A stretch of DNA of 64,000 bases from Xanthostigma xanthostigma. Lineage: Eukaryota; Arthropoda; Insecta; Raphidioptera; Raphidiidae. The stretch is taken from positions 59,481,901 through 59,545,900 of the forward strand of contig OY754465.1 in NCBI GenBank assembly GCA_963575645.1. Direction: 5' to 3'. Below the pieces are notes generated by a model. It was not told the origin of the DNA. It made no database searches and saw nothing but the letters and a program-made list of their open reading frames with translations. Below are positions 56,101 to 64,000 of this stretch, piece by piece (positions within the stretch are counted from its first letter, which is position 1; each line of letters begins with the position of its first letter). Both the position numbers and the translations under genes were made by a program.

Positions 56101-59100
56101 CGAAACGGTCGACGGAGTCGTTAAAACCGTGCAAGCGACGCGCTCGCAAAAAACAACCGACACCGTAACGGTTTCGTCCGGCTCTACTAAATTGTCGACG
56201 TCGTGCTCGAATACGGGCGTTGTTTCTTATTGCGCGCAAGAGAACCGGCGGTTCAGAATAACAAAAGCCGTTAAACGGGAGGAGAAAGTCGTAAAGACAG
56301 AACTGGCTGCGGACGGAAGTGAACGCGTGTATTCGACTGTCAACACGGAAGGGAAAATTTATTTGAAAAAAATATCCATGACCATGATGGATAAACGCAA
56401 GAAGCGCACTCCGATAAAGTACCCGTTGTGTTCGACGTTTCAAAACAAACGAGGACAGAGGACGATTCTCGTTGTGCCTCAACACGAATTGCGTAAGCTT
56501 TCTCGAAAAGCCGGCCGTTTTAGCACAAGCGGCTTCCACCATCAGTCCAAGGCCAACGTGTCGGTGTGGCCTTATCCGTGCGCACGACCGCTCTTCAAGA
56601 CGTGCTGGTTGTATCGCACGGTCGGGTTGAAGTCTTTATCGGCTGCCGCGTTGCAGCTGCGGATTCTGTGGTCTTGTTTGAGATGGGACGATATGCAAGC
56701 GAAACCGATCACGACAGACGGCAAGCATCAAATCACGACCGAAACGGAAATTATGTCGCTCGAGATGCTGAAACATCGTAACGTTGGACAGTTCATGGAA
56801 CGTACACAGTACCTGAGAAGAAAAGTTGTCATACCGCTCGAATTGCCCAAGACAATAAGAGGTTAGTAATTAATTTTTGTTTTGTCGCGTTTAGATTTGA
56901 CTAGTGAAAATAGTCGTTGAGCATACGGGAGCTCTGGCATTTGATCGGTTATGTATATGATAGGGTATTTGACATAAAAAAAATCCAAATTTTTACGTCA
57001 AATAGTTTAAGAAAAAATCAGGCGGACGACCACCGAAGTGTTCCGTTTTGCACGGAGCAGTAATGAATGTTTAAATCAGAGATCCCCAAACTTTTTTGTC
57101 TCGTAGACCACTTGCCATGTTTTTCGGTTTTGGGTAGACCCCGTGCTTATCTGATATTTATTTTTTGCAAATTCATTAACTTCAAATGTATTTTTGACAA
57201 CCGATATATAGTGCTACTCACTTTGAACGATTTAAATTTATAACGGTAGTGAAATGTAGTGAGAAATGTTTAGTTTTATACATTTATTAATTAGATTCAA
57301 ATTAAACGAATCAAATTAAAATTTACTTTGTGTTACGTAAAATAACTAAGTAAAAAATAAATGCTTTTAGTGTGAGGGATGAACTTGATGCTTTAATAAT
57401 AAATTTTTCACATTTGGCATCAATTTAGTTAGATTTAATCTTAAATCTCTTCGGTTAACGATGTCCAGTTTGTTTCTTTTTTTGTTAGGAGATTCACTAT
57501 CGTGGACCCCCATTTTCATTTCTTGGACCCCCAATTTTTTTTCCCGCTGACATGGACCCCTTGCAAGTTGTCGACCCCTGGGGGTCGATATAGACGACTT
57601 TGGGAATCACTGGTTTAAATTATACAAATATGATAATTTATCGTATAAGAAATCAGAAAATCGGTTTACATTCACAAATATGTGAGATTGATTTATTATT
57701 TCAATTTAAAAATTACAATTTTTTGACGTGTCAAAAAACGCTGCCCGCCATGATGGTTTGAAGTGTGACGTCAGACTTGTAGTTAACACATAGACACGTG
57801 TAAATGATACCGAAATGCACTTGTTTCGATACTACAAGAATGACGCCACAATAAGTAAACATATGACGGCTCGTGTTTTCGCGCATTAAAATTTTTAGCG
57901 CTGTTTTGTCTTATAAACCGATTACATTTATGCAAAATGAAAATTCGTGTCGACTAATACTACAATATGACATTTTAAGACGATGTAAAAATAAGAGTGA
58001 AATAACCTATTTGTTCATTCATTTATTAATGAAATTATAATAATTGGGCTTTTGAATGAAATTTTTTTTTGTCATAAATGGAAAGATCGTATATAAGTTT
58101 TATAACAAAACTATTTTTCTTTTTTTTATTTTCGTTATAATTCAAAAGTTATATCAAATTTAAAATAAATTTTTGTACCCAGTTCCGAGAACGCGCCGAC
58201 ATTTCCCGAACATAATGTGACGTCATAATGTTTTAGTCAATACACATGTAGAAGCCATTGATAGTATACTGCGTATATACATTTTACCATTATGACGTCA
58301 CAACTGTCAAAAACAATTTTAGTGCGTTTACAGTCACGTGATTTTTTTAAATATTTTATCAATTTTAAATTGCTTATAATTAATTTAAAAAAAGTTTTTT
58401 GAAAGTTTTTCGCATCGATTATCAATTTTATTTATAATAAAGTTTTAAAATACAATAAAAAAATCGATAATTATTTTTTTTTCAAAAGCCTAATTGGAGT
58501 TCGGCCGAATTATTTGCCTCGGCCAAAAACAAACCAAAGATTTCGCCGAAACCGGAGATTTATTTAATACTTATTACGTACGTGTGACCAACAGACAAGT
58601 CACTGCGTGTTTTTTAACGTCACTTAAATATTATTTTGTCGACGCCTTTGATAGTGACAGATAAAAAAAAGCTTTAAAAAATTGGTTGAAAAGTTTTTTT
58701 AATCTGGAATATTATTTGCATGTTTTTAGAAGTGACGTCAATACGAAGCGGCTTGAGAAAACGGAAGCGCCCAGAGTCGCCGCAAAATACTGAACCTCAA
58801 GTCACGGAAGAATGGGTCGATGAGGATAAACTCGAACTGTGGGAAATCAAGTTGTACGGAGAAAGGTCAGTTATTTTCTTCTATTTTTAAAAATTATTTT
58901 GAAGAAGTTTACAATTTCATAATATAATATTACACTAATTATTTCTAACAATAATTATTTAGTCTTTTTGTTTTTAACATACTCAGTTCGGACATAGCGC
59001 ATTAACTTGGGCTTCACATTAGATATTATCTACCTATTTTGTAGTTGGAATAGTATTTAACATGCATGCAGTTATTTCGTTTTTTATAACTGCACTTTTA

Positions 59101-62100
59101 ACAAACTGCCAAAATTTTAATGAAGCTTCCTTTTGAGTAATTTGTTTATTGAGGTTGTTCACCCCTTAATCACATTTTTTGGAAAATTATTCAAAATTGA
59201 ATAGCTTTTAGAAAATTTCAGAGTGATTTACATGTGCCAAATTTGACGTATTTGCAGGACATTTCTGATGTCGAGCGTCGAGAAACAGTACGTTTTTAAC
59301 TATTACTTGAAAACGGTTCATATGAATTTTTTTAAAAACGATTCTTTTACAAAAGAAGTCGTGATCAATGTTTTAAAAAGACTTTTTCACGGTTAGTTTG
59401 AAAGTTACAGTTTTGGAAAGTACAAATTTTTTAGTGTATTTCTTGTAGATTATAGACGCCAAACAACTCAGATCATCAGCGTGTATAGTACCTATGAGCA
59501 AGGGATATTACTTTCAGCTTTGATTGTAATTTGTAACAAGTGAACTACCTTAAACAAATGATCTTCAAATATTTTTTTTATCTGTTTGAAAATGACCTAA
59601 TTTATTTTGTTTTATATGAACTACTGATGTAATAAATTACAACACAAAAATACTTCATTATTTGTTTGTAAAGAAATTTGTCTGAATTGTTCTTTGATGT
59701 TTAAAGCTCATTAGAGTATTTTTAAGTTTTTCACCGTTGAATCTTGAAAATGCTATAAAGACATGTTAAATTGTAAATTTTTTAAACGAAGTACCCGTTT
59801 TGTTTTTCGAGTGAATCAGTGGAAACGCGACGTCAATTTTAGTATTTTAAGAACTACAGAAAAGTAATACTTTTACATAAAACATATACTTTTATTTTTA
59901 AAATATATTAACGAAAAAAGAGAAAATACCAAAAATCGACGTGAAAATTAAAAACAGATCATTATTAAGGTAGTACGAGCACCAAGGCAATTTTAAATAA
60001 AAGGCTTGATTTTTTTATATGAAGTTGGACTAAGTCCAAACCAATTCTGAAAATTTTAGGGGGGGGTTGCCCGATTATTTAAATAAATAAATGACTTCAA
60101 AAGTAGGCATATTTAATATTGGCTTTATGGTAAAACGGTAGATGGATGATATTATGTTTTCATTGATTTCTCCAAAAACTATTTAAATTAAAGTTAAAAC
60201 CTTAATAAATTATTGAAAATAAAAAAAAAACCCATTCTACCCGACTAATTAAAAAGATATTTGGTTAAAAAGATTAAATATCTTTTTAATTAGTCGAGCT
60301 CAATGTTTTTTTTTTTTTTTTTGTTTTCAATAATCTATTAAGGTTTTAACTTTAATTTAAATAGTTTTTTTTTTTTTTTTAATTTCCACCAACTAGTTTT
60401 GGAGAAATCAATGAAAACGTATCATCCATCTACCGAAATATAAAAAAAAATCAAGCCTTTTATTTAAAGTTGCTTTGGTGCTCGTACTACCTTAAATAAT
60501 TTTTTTATATTTTTATTTTTTCTCGTAATTTTGAATTTTGTATCATGCTTTTGTTACCTGTAGTCTGTCAATTTCCAATTAAAATTTTGATAAGTTGAAA
60601 ATTTCTGAAAATTATAATGTAACAAAAATCTTCTATCAATCGGAGAACAATTTAAGATACGTATCGGAAGCAGGCAGTTGGAAATGTTTTGAATGTTGTG
60701 GTGTGTGCTAACACTTGTCGCTTGTGTGTGTTTGGTGTATACAGGCTAGAGAAGGCTAATGCCCAAGTTATCACTAGGAGTCGTACCGGCAACTTGCCTC
60801 CGAGTAGGCAGCTCGAAGCGTCGCAGACCGGTACCGGTCAGAGTGCGCTCAAAGCCGACGGCACCGTCAGCAACAAACAGACGTCGGAGGAGATCAAAGA
60901 AAAAATGGAACAGCAGCTCCGAATTCAAAGGTTGGCGCATCAACAGAAGAGAGCGCTGGAAATTAAGGGTCAGGGCGTGACGCCGATCAAGATGGTCACC
61001 AGTACCGCACAAGGTGAGTTTGAATTATTTTAGATCAGGCCTGGGCAAATGGCGGCCCGCGAAACATTTTAGAAAATTTTAGAAAAATAGTAAAATGCGG
61101 AAATAGAATGTGGGGACCTTTTTTTTTTTTTTTGCTCTGCAAATTTTTGGCCCGCGGTCAAATTTTCATCAGCTATGTGGCCCGCCGATCAAAAGATTTG
61201 CCCACCCCTGTTTTAGGTGCTCAGATGGCAACAATGAAAAACAGTAAATTCAAAACACGCCAGTTTGAGACACTTTCTAATCAGCGAAAAGCAGACAGAT
61301 CTTTAGAATGATCTTTAAAAATATGAAATTAGTGTAGTATTCCGCACGGTAGATGGCACTGCCTGTAAAATTCTACTTGCTGCGTAGATATATATATTTA
61401 ATAGATTGCGGATACACTAGCGCCTCCTGTACCTTTTAGAAGCCATTTTGTACGTGGAAAACGCCGTAAAAAGCGCGCGAGATTCAAAAATATTAATTGT
61501 TTTATAATATGATTTTACTGAGAAAAACAACAAAACTCACAGTAAACAGTGATATTTCGCTCCAAAACCTATTTTTATACTGAAACGTTTCAAAAATTAC
61601 AAAATTGATCATAAATATAATGTACAAGCTTAGAACATTTTACATTGTCAGTTTGGCTTCAATGCTTGTCAACCTTGATGCCAAATTGACAATGTAAAAT
61701 GTTCTAAGCTTTTACATTATATTTATGCTCAATTTTGTAATTTTTGAAATGTTTCAGTATAAAAATAGGTTTTGGAGCGAAATATCACTGTTTACTGTGA
61801 GTTTTGTTGTTTTTCTCAATAAAATCATATTAAAAAAAAATAATATTTTTGAATCTCGCGCGCTTTTTACGGCGTTTTCCACGTACAAAATGGCTTCTAA
61901 TTGGAACCATTCATATAGTAACACGAATACATGTAGAATCAGTCGTTGGCATAGGTGTTGAATCAACAATTTATTTGACCTTGAAATGGCCAATTACAGT
62001 CTGTTTCGTGTAGATGACAGTCATCAGTTCCTTCGACTGCGTGTAGTGTATTAGAAAAATGTTCCCATTATGTTGCAATGGATTATAGATAAACGCATCT

Positions 62101-63932
62101 CTAAATACAGCACTGTATGACGTTGTACAGTCGAATCTCGATCAGTTAAACCTCAATAAATTAAAAAGCTCCGTAACTTCAAAATTTTTTTAATTTTCTT
62201 CCCCTCAAAGCCTAAAACATCCATCACTTAAGCACAAAACCTCGGTAACTTAAACAAATATTTTGAGAGTTGGTCCTTGATAACTTAAAATAATATTTTA
62301 GTGACCTCCATAACTTAAAGTATTATAAGTGAGTCTCATCGTAAATAAGTATACAAACAAAAGGTTTTCCTAAAGAACTTTATAAATTTTCATTTCTGTC
62401 TTTTACTAAATCGCTTTACGTATGTAATGAGAAGTGCATAAAACAAAAAATTACTGACTTTTTCGTTTAAATTTAATAAATATGTAATTGAATATATAAA
62501 TGGATACAAAATTTATTAGCAATTTATTAAAACAATTGAACCTCGTTAAGTTAAAAATTGAACTTCCAAAACCTCTCTGACTTCAACTCTCGATAAGCAA
62601 AAAACTCGATAACTTAAATTTTTCAATGTTTCCCTTGAACTTTAACTTATAGAGTTTCTACTGTACATCGTTCTACAGCCACACTGACTAATATGTTGTC
62701 AGCACCAATAAGAAAACAGTATGGGCGTGCCTGATCGCTCTGCAAGCCAATGCAACCTGCGCAGCTCGTCTGCGCTATTTAGCCACTGACAAAGGACTGA
62801 TTCGTTATGCCGGCACTTCACATGGCTATTTGTATTTGTGTATTTGGCATATTTGGCAAACAATTACCAAGTGTGGACAGTCTATTTGACGAAGTGTTGG
62901 CCTTATTTGCCTATTTGACAAATAAGTCCAATACCAAATACGCGTTACCGTGGGCTTGTCGGTTTTTAGAGGCACATCAAAGGAGTCAAATAGACAAATA
63001 CGCAAATAAACCGTCCACACAATGGCCATATCCGAAGCGCACGCGCCGTGAACCTGTACGGACGTGCAGTATTTTTGTGTCTGTGCTGTGAGCGAGAACT
63101 GGAACAATTACTATTGAAAATGAATTGGGACAATGAAACAGTGCTAAAATTCCTGGAATTTTGAACCTTGCGTTCTGCTGCCAAATGTTTGTGTGTTTGC
63201 TATTTGACTGCGATGTGTGGATGGTCGTATTTGCATGTTTGACTTGAACGTCATATATTTTGCCAAATACAACAAACACCCAATAGCGAACACAAATAGT
63301 CATGTGAAGTGCCATCTTTATACTGATATGAGTGCAATATGCAAGGCTAATAGAGTAATGCCACTAGCGCCTCTAGCGGTAGGGTTGCTAAAACAACCGG
63401 CAAGACCTCTTATTAGTATTGGCTAAACTATGGAGCTTTATGTTAGTTATTTATAAGATCAATAATAAACACTTATACATGTTCTTTTTTTGTATGCGCT
63501 AGCAAAACCTACCAATACACCTTTAAAACCAAAGGGTAAGTAGATTAGACTGACAATTGTTGTTGTTATAACGCACTGTAAACATGTTTGTGTTTTTTTT
63601 TTTAAATGCAGTCGGTCCGGACGGCACTCTGAAAATCATCAACAAGATTCCAGTATCGGCAAATAGTAGCGTCACAAAGTCGACCCTTACATCGCTACTA
63701 ACTTCGAACACGAATCAGGTCACCGGCGCCAGCTCTGGCAAGTTGATCGGAACGAGGCGGATATTTATGACGAAAGGGGCCGACGGCACTGCTCGCGTTA
63801 TAGCTGCCCCCACCAGCATATTACCAAAATCGTCGACTGGCCAACACAATACCTCACCGTCGATAATCAAAGTTCAGACGCCGGGCGGCACTACGGTACA
63901 GACATTGCAAGTGCAAGGATCGCAGAGTCAAG
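46109..63932 (+). CDS. E(bx): Enhancer of bithorax (NURF301/BPTF), 5' nine coding exons
   Basis: This is the large subunit of the NURF ISWI-type nucleosome remodeller. Coding exons: 46109-47144, 50753-51035, 51825-52033, 52935-54332, 55038-56861, 58730-58865, 60745-61013, 63503-63535, 63612-63932; phases agree at all eight joints, giving 1,836 residues so far. Order of domains matches fly E(bx): AT-hook-like GRPPK, YHYGSDFGD, DDT domain about 194-258, first PHD finger 354-395, WHIM-type regions, TSIRSGLRKRKR block. The C-terminal Gln-rich part, two PHD fingers and bromodomain lie beyond the right edge. I chose ATG 46109 because MSARGVKKRGRPPK matches the family start. Confidence 0.96.
47409..47635 (-). 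mobile_element. Repeat family A, copy 4
   Basis: It runs from AAAAATTGGTTGTCTGTAAA to AGACGTTATCACGTCAAAA, with TTTCGTGCGTGCAGCCGGTG near the end. It lies in E(bx) intron 1. Confidence 0.8.
48905..49409. repeat. AT-rich foldback enclosing repeat A copy 5
   Basis: TTTAAAAAAAACTAAAAAAC near 48905, followed by ACTTTTATAGCTATGTGC, is mirrored at 49365-49409 (GCGCACATTGCTATATAAAC then TTGTTTTTTTTTAAG). Repeat A copy 5 lies between the arms. The arms resemble those at 16812-17142. Confidence 0.55.
49124..49344 (-). mobile_element. Repeat family A, copy 5
   Basis: It runs from AAATTGGTTGTCTGTAAAG to AGACGTTATCACGTCAATA. The interior keeps GCGCTCTCGCTTGCACGCAC. With copy 6 it forms an inverted pair 65 bp apart in E(bx) intron 1. 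Confidence 0.82.
49410..49568 (+). mobile_element. Repeat family A, copy 6 (internally deleted)
   Basis: It runs from TTTTTGACGTGATAACGTC to CGTAAACCGACTTTACAGAC and a T run, missing about 90 bp between CGCCTGACCCT and AAATATGATATTCG compared with copy 1. Confidence 0.82.
49937..50425. repeat. Foldback element with ACATATACAGGATG-type end
   Basis: TTTTTAATAGCGTGTAGAAATC at about 49970 is mirrored by GATTTCTACACGCTGTTAAA near 50380, and ATCAAAACTCAAAAAT by ATTTTTGAGTTTTGAT. The outer ends ACATATACAGGATGATTT and AAATCATTGTATATGT also pair. E(bx) intron 1. Confidence 0.75.
50753..51035 (+). CDS. E(bx): E(bx) exon 2: first PHD finger
   Basis: Residues 346-439. PIHYDDHCRVC begins a C4HC3 PHD finger with ligands C354, C357, C366, C369, H374, C377, C392, C395, then GCDRHGRKYWFLARRLFV. 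The acceptor is TTGTTTCTAG, the donor TTTGT|GTAAGT. Confidence 0.96.
51122..51338 (+). repeat. Repeat family E, copy 2
   Basis: The same blocks as at 15391-15805 but without the central extra sequence: TTACTCATGCGGGAAAAGTG, TTTATTTGTCGCACTGAAAT, GTGCAACTCGTGCGGCATTG. E(bx) intron 2. A piece of the copy-1 insert is at 52424-52520. Confidence 0.7.
51825..52033 (+). CDS. E(bx): E(bx) exon 3
   Basis: Residues 440-509: ESDDGEIWYYSTPIQFQEIL then an acidic-helical segment with RDEILRQMELTEKITSQ, as after the first PHD finger of BPTF proteins. The acceptor is TATTGTAG, the donor AATG|GTAAGA. Confidence 0.92.
52935..54332 (+). CDS. E(bx): E(bx) exon 4: charged linker and WHIM region
   Basis: Residues 510-975. 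A Lys/Glu helix (KKAKEEEEERRERERQ), a Thr run (TTTTTTTTTT) typical of codon slippage, MLTRSKTGSL, then FKLGMENQFKSYVNQF, KPQRNEERDKKRHLSHKFSL, VWHEQLGH and YTLGLKHQVWKQKGEEYRVH, with HGQWGWLWL. The acceptor is TTTTTTTTAAAG, the donor ATCG|GTGAGT. Confidence 0.95.
54446..54901. mobile_element. MITE family F, copy 1
   Basis: AATTGGGCTTTTGAATGAAA at one end and CAAAAGCCTAATT at the other. A near-identical copy in the same direction is at 58042-58495. The interior has CATAATGTGACGTCATAATG and its partial mirror CATTATGACGTCAC. E(bx) intron 4. Confidence 0.88.
55038..56861 (+). CDS. E(bx): E(bx) exon 5
   Basis: Residues 976-1583. VTKALTTPGRLLYPKIAKRS, LQYHSISKLAKDFQCYVKGC, KPSILEQKL, Ser/Thr-rich middle with a TTVTTTTTSK run, QENRRFRITKAVKRE, SARPLF-type CARPLFKTCWLYRT, LRILWSCLRWDDM and YLRRKVVIPLELPKTIR. 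The acceptor is TTTTGTTACAG, the donor AGAG|GTTAGT. Confidence 0.95.
57077..57612 (-). mobile_element. hAT-type MITE family G, copy 2, 8-bp TSD
   Basis: The ends are CAGAGATCCCCAAACTTTTT and CGACTTTGGGAATCACTG; GTTTAAAT is duplicated at 57069-57076 and 57613-57620. It is the reverse-oriented mate of 11226-11748. E(bx) intron 5. The right TSD touches repeat B copy 3. Confidence 0.93.
57621..58018 (+). repeat. Repeat family B, copy 3
   Basis: CGCCATGATGGTTTGAAGTG, GACGTCAGACTTGTAGT, CTACAAGAATGACG and GTGAAATAACCTATT occur in the same order as at 7615-8075. This uninterrupted copy confirms the hAT boundaries in copy 2. Confidence 0.72.
58042..58495. mobile_element. MITE family F, copy 2
   Basis: This follows copy 1 (54446-54901) almost base for base in the same direction, with small indels. 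Both are in E(bx) introns and flank exon 5. Confidence 0.88.
58730..58865 (+). CDS. E(bx): E(bx) exon 6
   Basis: Residues 1584-1628: EVTSIRSGLRKRKRPESPQ, then TEEWVDEDKLELWEIKLYGE, one of the most conserved blocks of BPTF proteins. The acceptor is CATGTTTTTAG, the donor AAAG|GTCAGT. Confidence 0.95.
59451..59486. repeat. Short stem-loop motif, copy 3 of 3
   Basis: TATAGACGCCAAACAACTC then AGATCATCAGCGTGTATA, the most diverged copy. E(bx) intron 6. Confidence 0.6.
59966..60494. repeat. Foldback element, about 240-bp arms
   Basis: TAAGGTAGTACGAGCACCAA is mirrored by TTGGTGCTCGTACTACCTTA at 60494; the arms pair through AAAAGGCTTGATTTTTTTAT and AATTAAAGTTAAAACCTTAA to a centre near 60265. E(bx) intron 6. 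Confidence 0.85.
60745..61013 (+). CDS. E(bx): E(bx) exon 7
   Basis: Residues 1629-1718: LEKANAQVITRSRTGNLPPS, RQLEAS, SEEIKEKMEQQLRIQRLAHQ, QKRALEIKGQGVTPIKM. The acceptor is GTGTATACAG, the donor CAAG|GTGAGT. Confidence 0.93.
61036..61210. mobile_element. hAT-type MITE, 175 bp, imperfect 8-bp TSD
   Basis: The ends are CAGGCCTGGGCAAATGGCGG and GATTTGCCCACCCCTG; flanks TTTTAGAT and TTTTAGGT differ at one base. It begins only 22 bp after the exon 7 donor of E(bx). Confidence 0.82.
61437..61899. repeat. Foldback element, about 215-bp arms
   Basis: TAGAAGCCATTTTGTACGTG is mirrored by CACGTACAAAATGGCTTCTA. The arms match almost throughout, including GCGCGCGAGATTCAAAAATA and its mirror and GAACATTTTACATTGTC near the centre at about 61660. 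E(bx) intron 7. Confidence 0.92.
62128..62663. mobile_element. pogo/Tigger-like non-autonomous element
   Basis: TA|CAGTCGAATCTCGATCAG and ATAGAGTTTCTACTG|TA give pogo-type ends with a TA duplication. The interior repeats TCGATAACTTAAA-like phrases. No transposase frame. E(bx) intron 7. Confidence 0.8.
62812..63313. mobile_element. TIR element, about 500 bp
   Basis: GGCACTTCACATGGCTATTT is mirrored by AAATAGTCATGTGAAGTGCC ending 63313. The interior is rich in TATTTGGCATATTTGGCAAA-like phrases on both strands. E(bx) intron 7. Confidence 0.75.
63503..63535 (+). CDS. E(bx): E(bx) exon 8: 33-nt micro-exon
   Basis: Between GTATGCGCTAG and GG|GTAAGT, 33 nt encode AKPTNTPLKPK (residues 1719-1729). 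It enters and leaves in phase 1, so exons 7 and 9 can also join directly in frame; the exon could be alternatively used. It is too short to be visible as an open frame. Confidence 0.75.
63612..63932 (+). CDS. E(bx): E(bx) exon 9
   Basis: Residues 1730-1836: VGPDGTLKIINKIPVSANSS, GTRRIFMTKGADGTARVI, SPSIIKVQTPGGTTVQTL, resembling the repeated PDGT/RRxxxK motifs of the fly protein here. The acceptor is AAATGCAG, the donor CAAG|GTAACT. The next exon lies right of the window. Confidence 0.9.
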
Positions 63933-64000
63933 GTAACTGATTTTTTTTTTTCTTATTTTTTCTTGTCTTCTAGTCTCATTTTCTGATAAATCGGCCGGCG

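Noticed and set aside
55961..56542. 193-codon minus-strand frame opposite E(bx) exon 5
   Set aside because: It is an antisense shadow of a GC-richer coding exon, as are the frames at 53074-53457, 53699-54049 and 46245-46622.

Overview
The window is nuclear DNA of an insect, most likely a moth or butterfly. It is AT-rich. Genes have short introns mixed with multi-kilobase introns that are full of small DNA transposons, Helitrons and foldback elements. The lepidopteran call rests on recognised repeats: a piece of the 'GTGCGAG..GACTCGCGCAC..TTCCGTACC' repeat near 14.5 kb, AAGTCGGT-type repeats near 42.3-42.8 kb, and Helitron ends of a type common in Lepidoptera. There are no bacterial features and no CRISPR array.

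Eight host genes can be supported. Most have several exons, and splice phases were checked at every joint. (1) On +, 1215-17983, the 3' part of a sterol O-acyltransferase (SOAT) in four exons; the 5' exons lie left of the window. (2) On -, about 29301-22751, a USF3-like bHLH gene with a 4.45-kb last exon. (3) On +, 32302-32673, a small two-exon secreted protein I do not recognise, with a TATA box and a 5'-UTR intron. (4) On +, 34175-36650, the TFIIH helicase XPB/haywire. (5) On +, 39986-40295, the main exon of the clamp-loader subunit CTF8. (6,7) On -, snapin (44270-43649) and the methyltransferase HemK2/N6AMT1 (43634-42996), only 14 nt apart and probably on one dicistronic mRNA. (8) On +, 46109 to beyond the right edge, Enhancer of bithorax (NURF301/BPTF), nine coding exons, including a 33-nt micro-exon.

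The genes do not form one pathway. XPB (transcription/repair), CTF8 (cohesion/replication), E(bx) (nucleosome remodelling), USF3-like (transcription) and HemK2 (translation termination factor methylation) are housekeeping nuclear or translational functions. SOAT stores sterol as esters. Snapin works in SNARE/BLOC-1 trafficking.

Much of the rest is mobile DNA. Examples are two 5'-truncated non-LTR retrotransposons (about 4.1-5.6 and 21.0-22.35 kb), several Helitrons (one carrying a tRNA-Lys-like sequence, one a 71-bp minisatellite), and seven hAT-type elements, six of them with readable 8-bp target duplications. There are also two pogo-like elements, a six-copy family with subterminal ACGTGATAACGT motifs, many long foldbacks, and a 1.6-kb long-TIR transposon (40454-42071) that carries a zinc-binding ORF remnant. 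Nested insertions give relative ages in several places. All calls come from reading the sequence; no database search was run.
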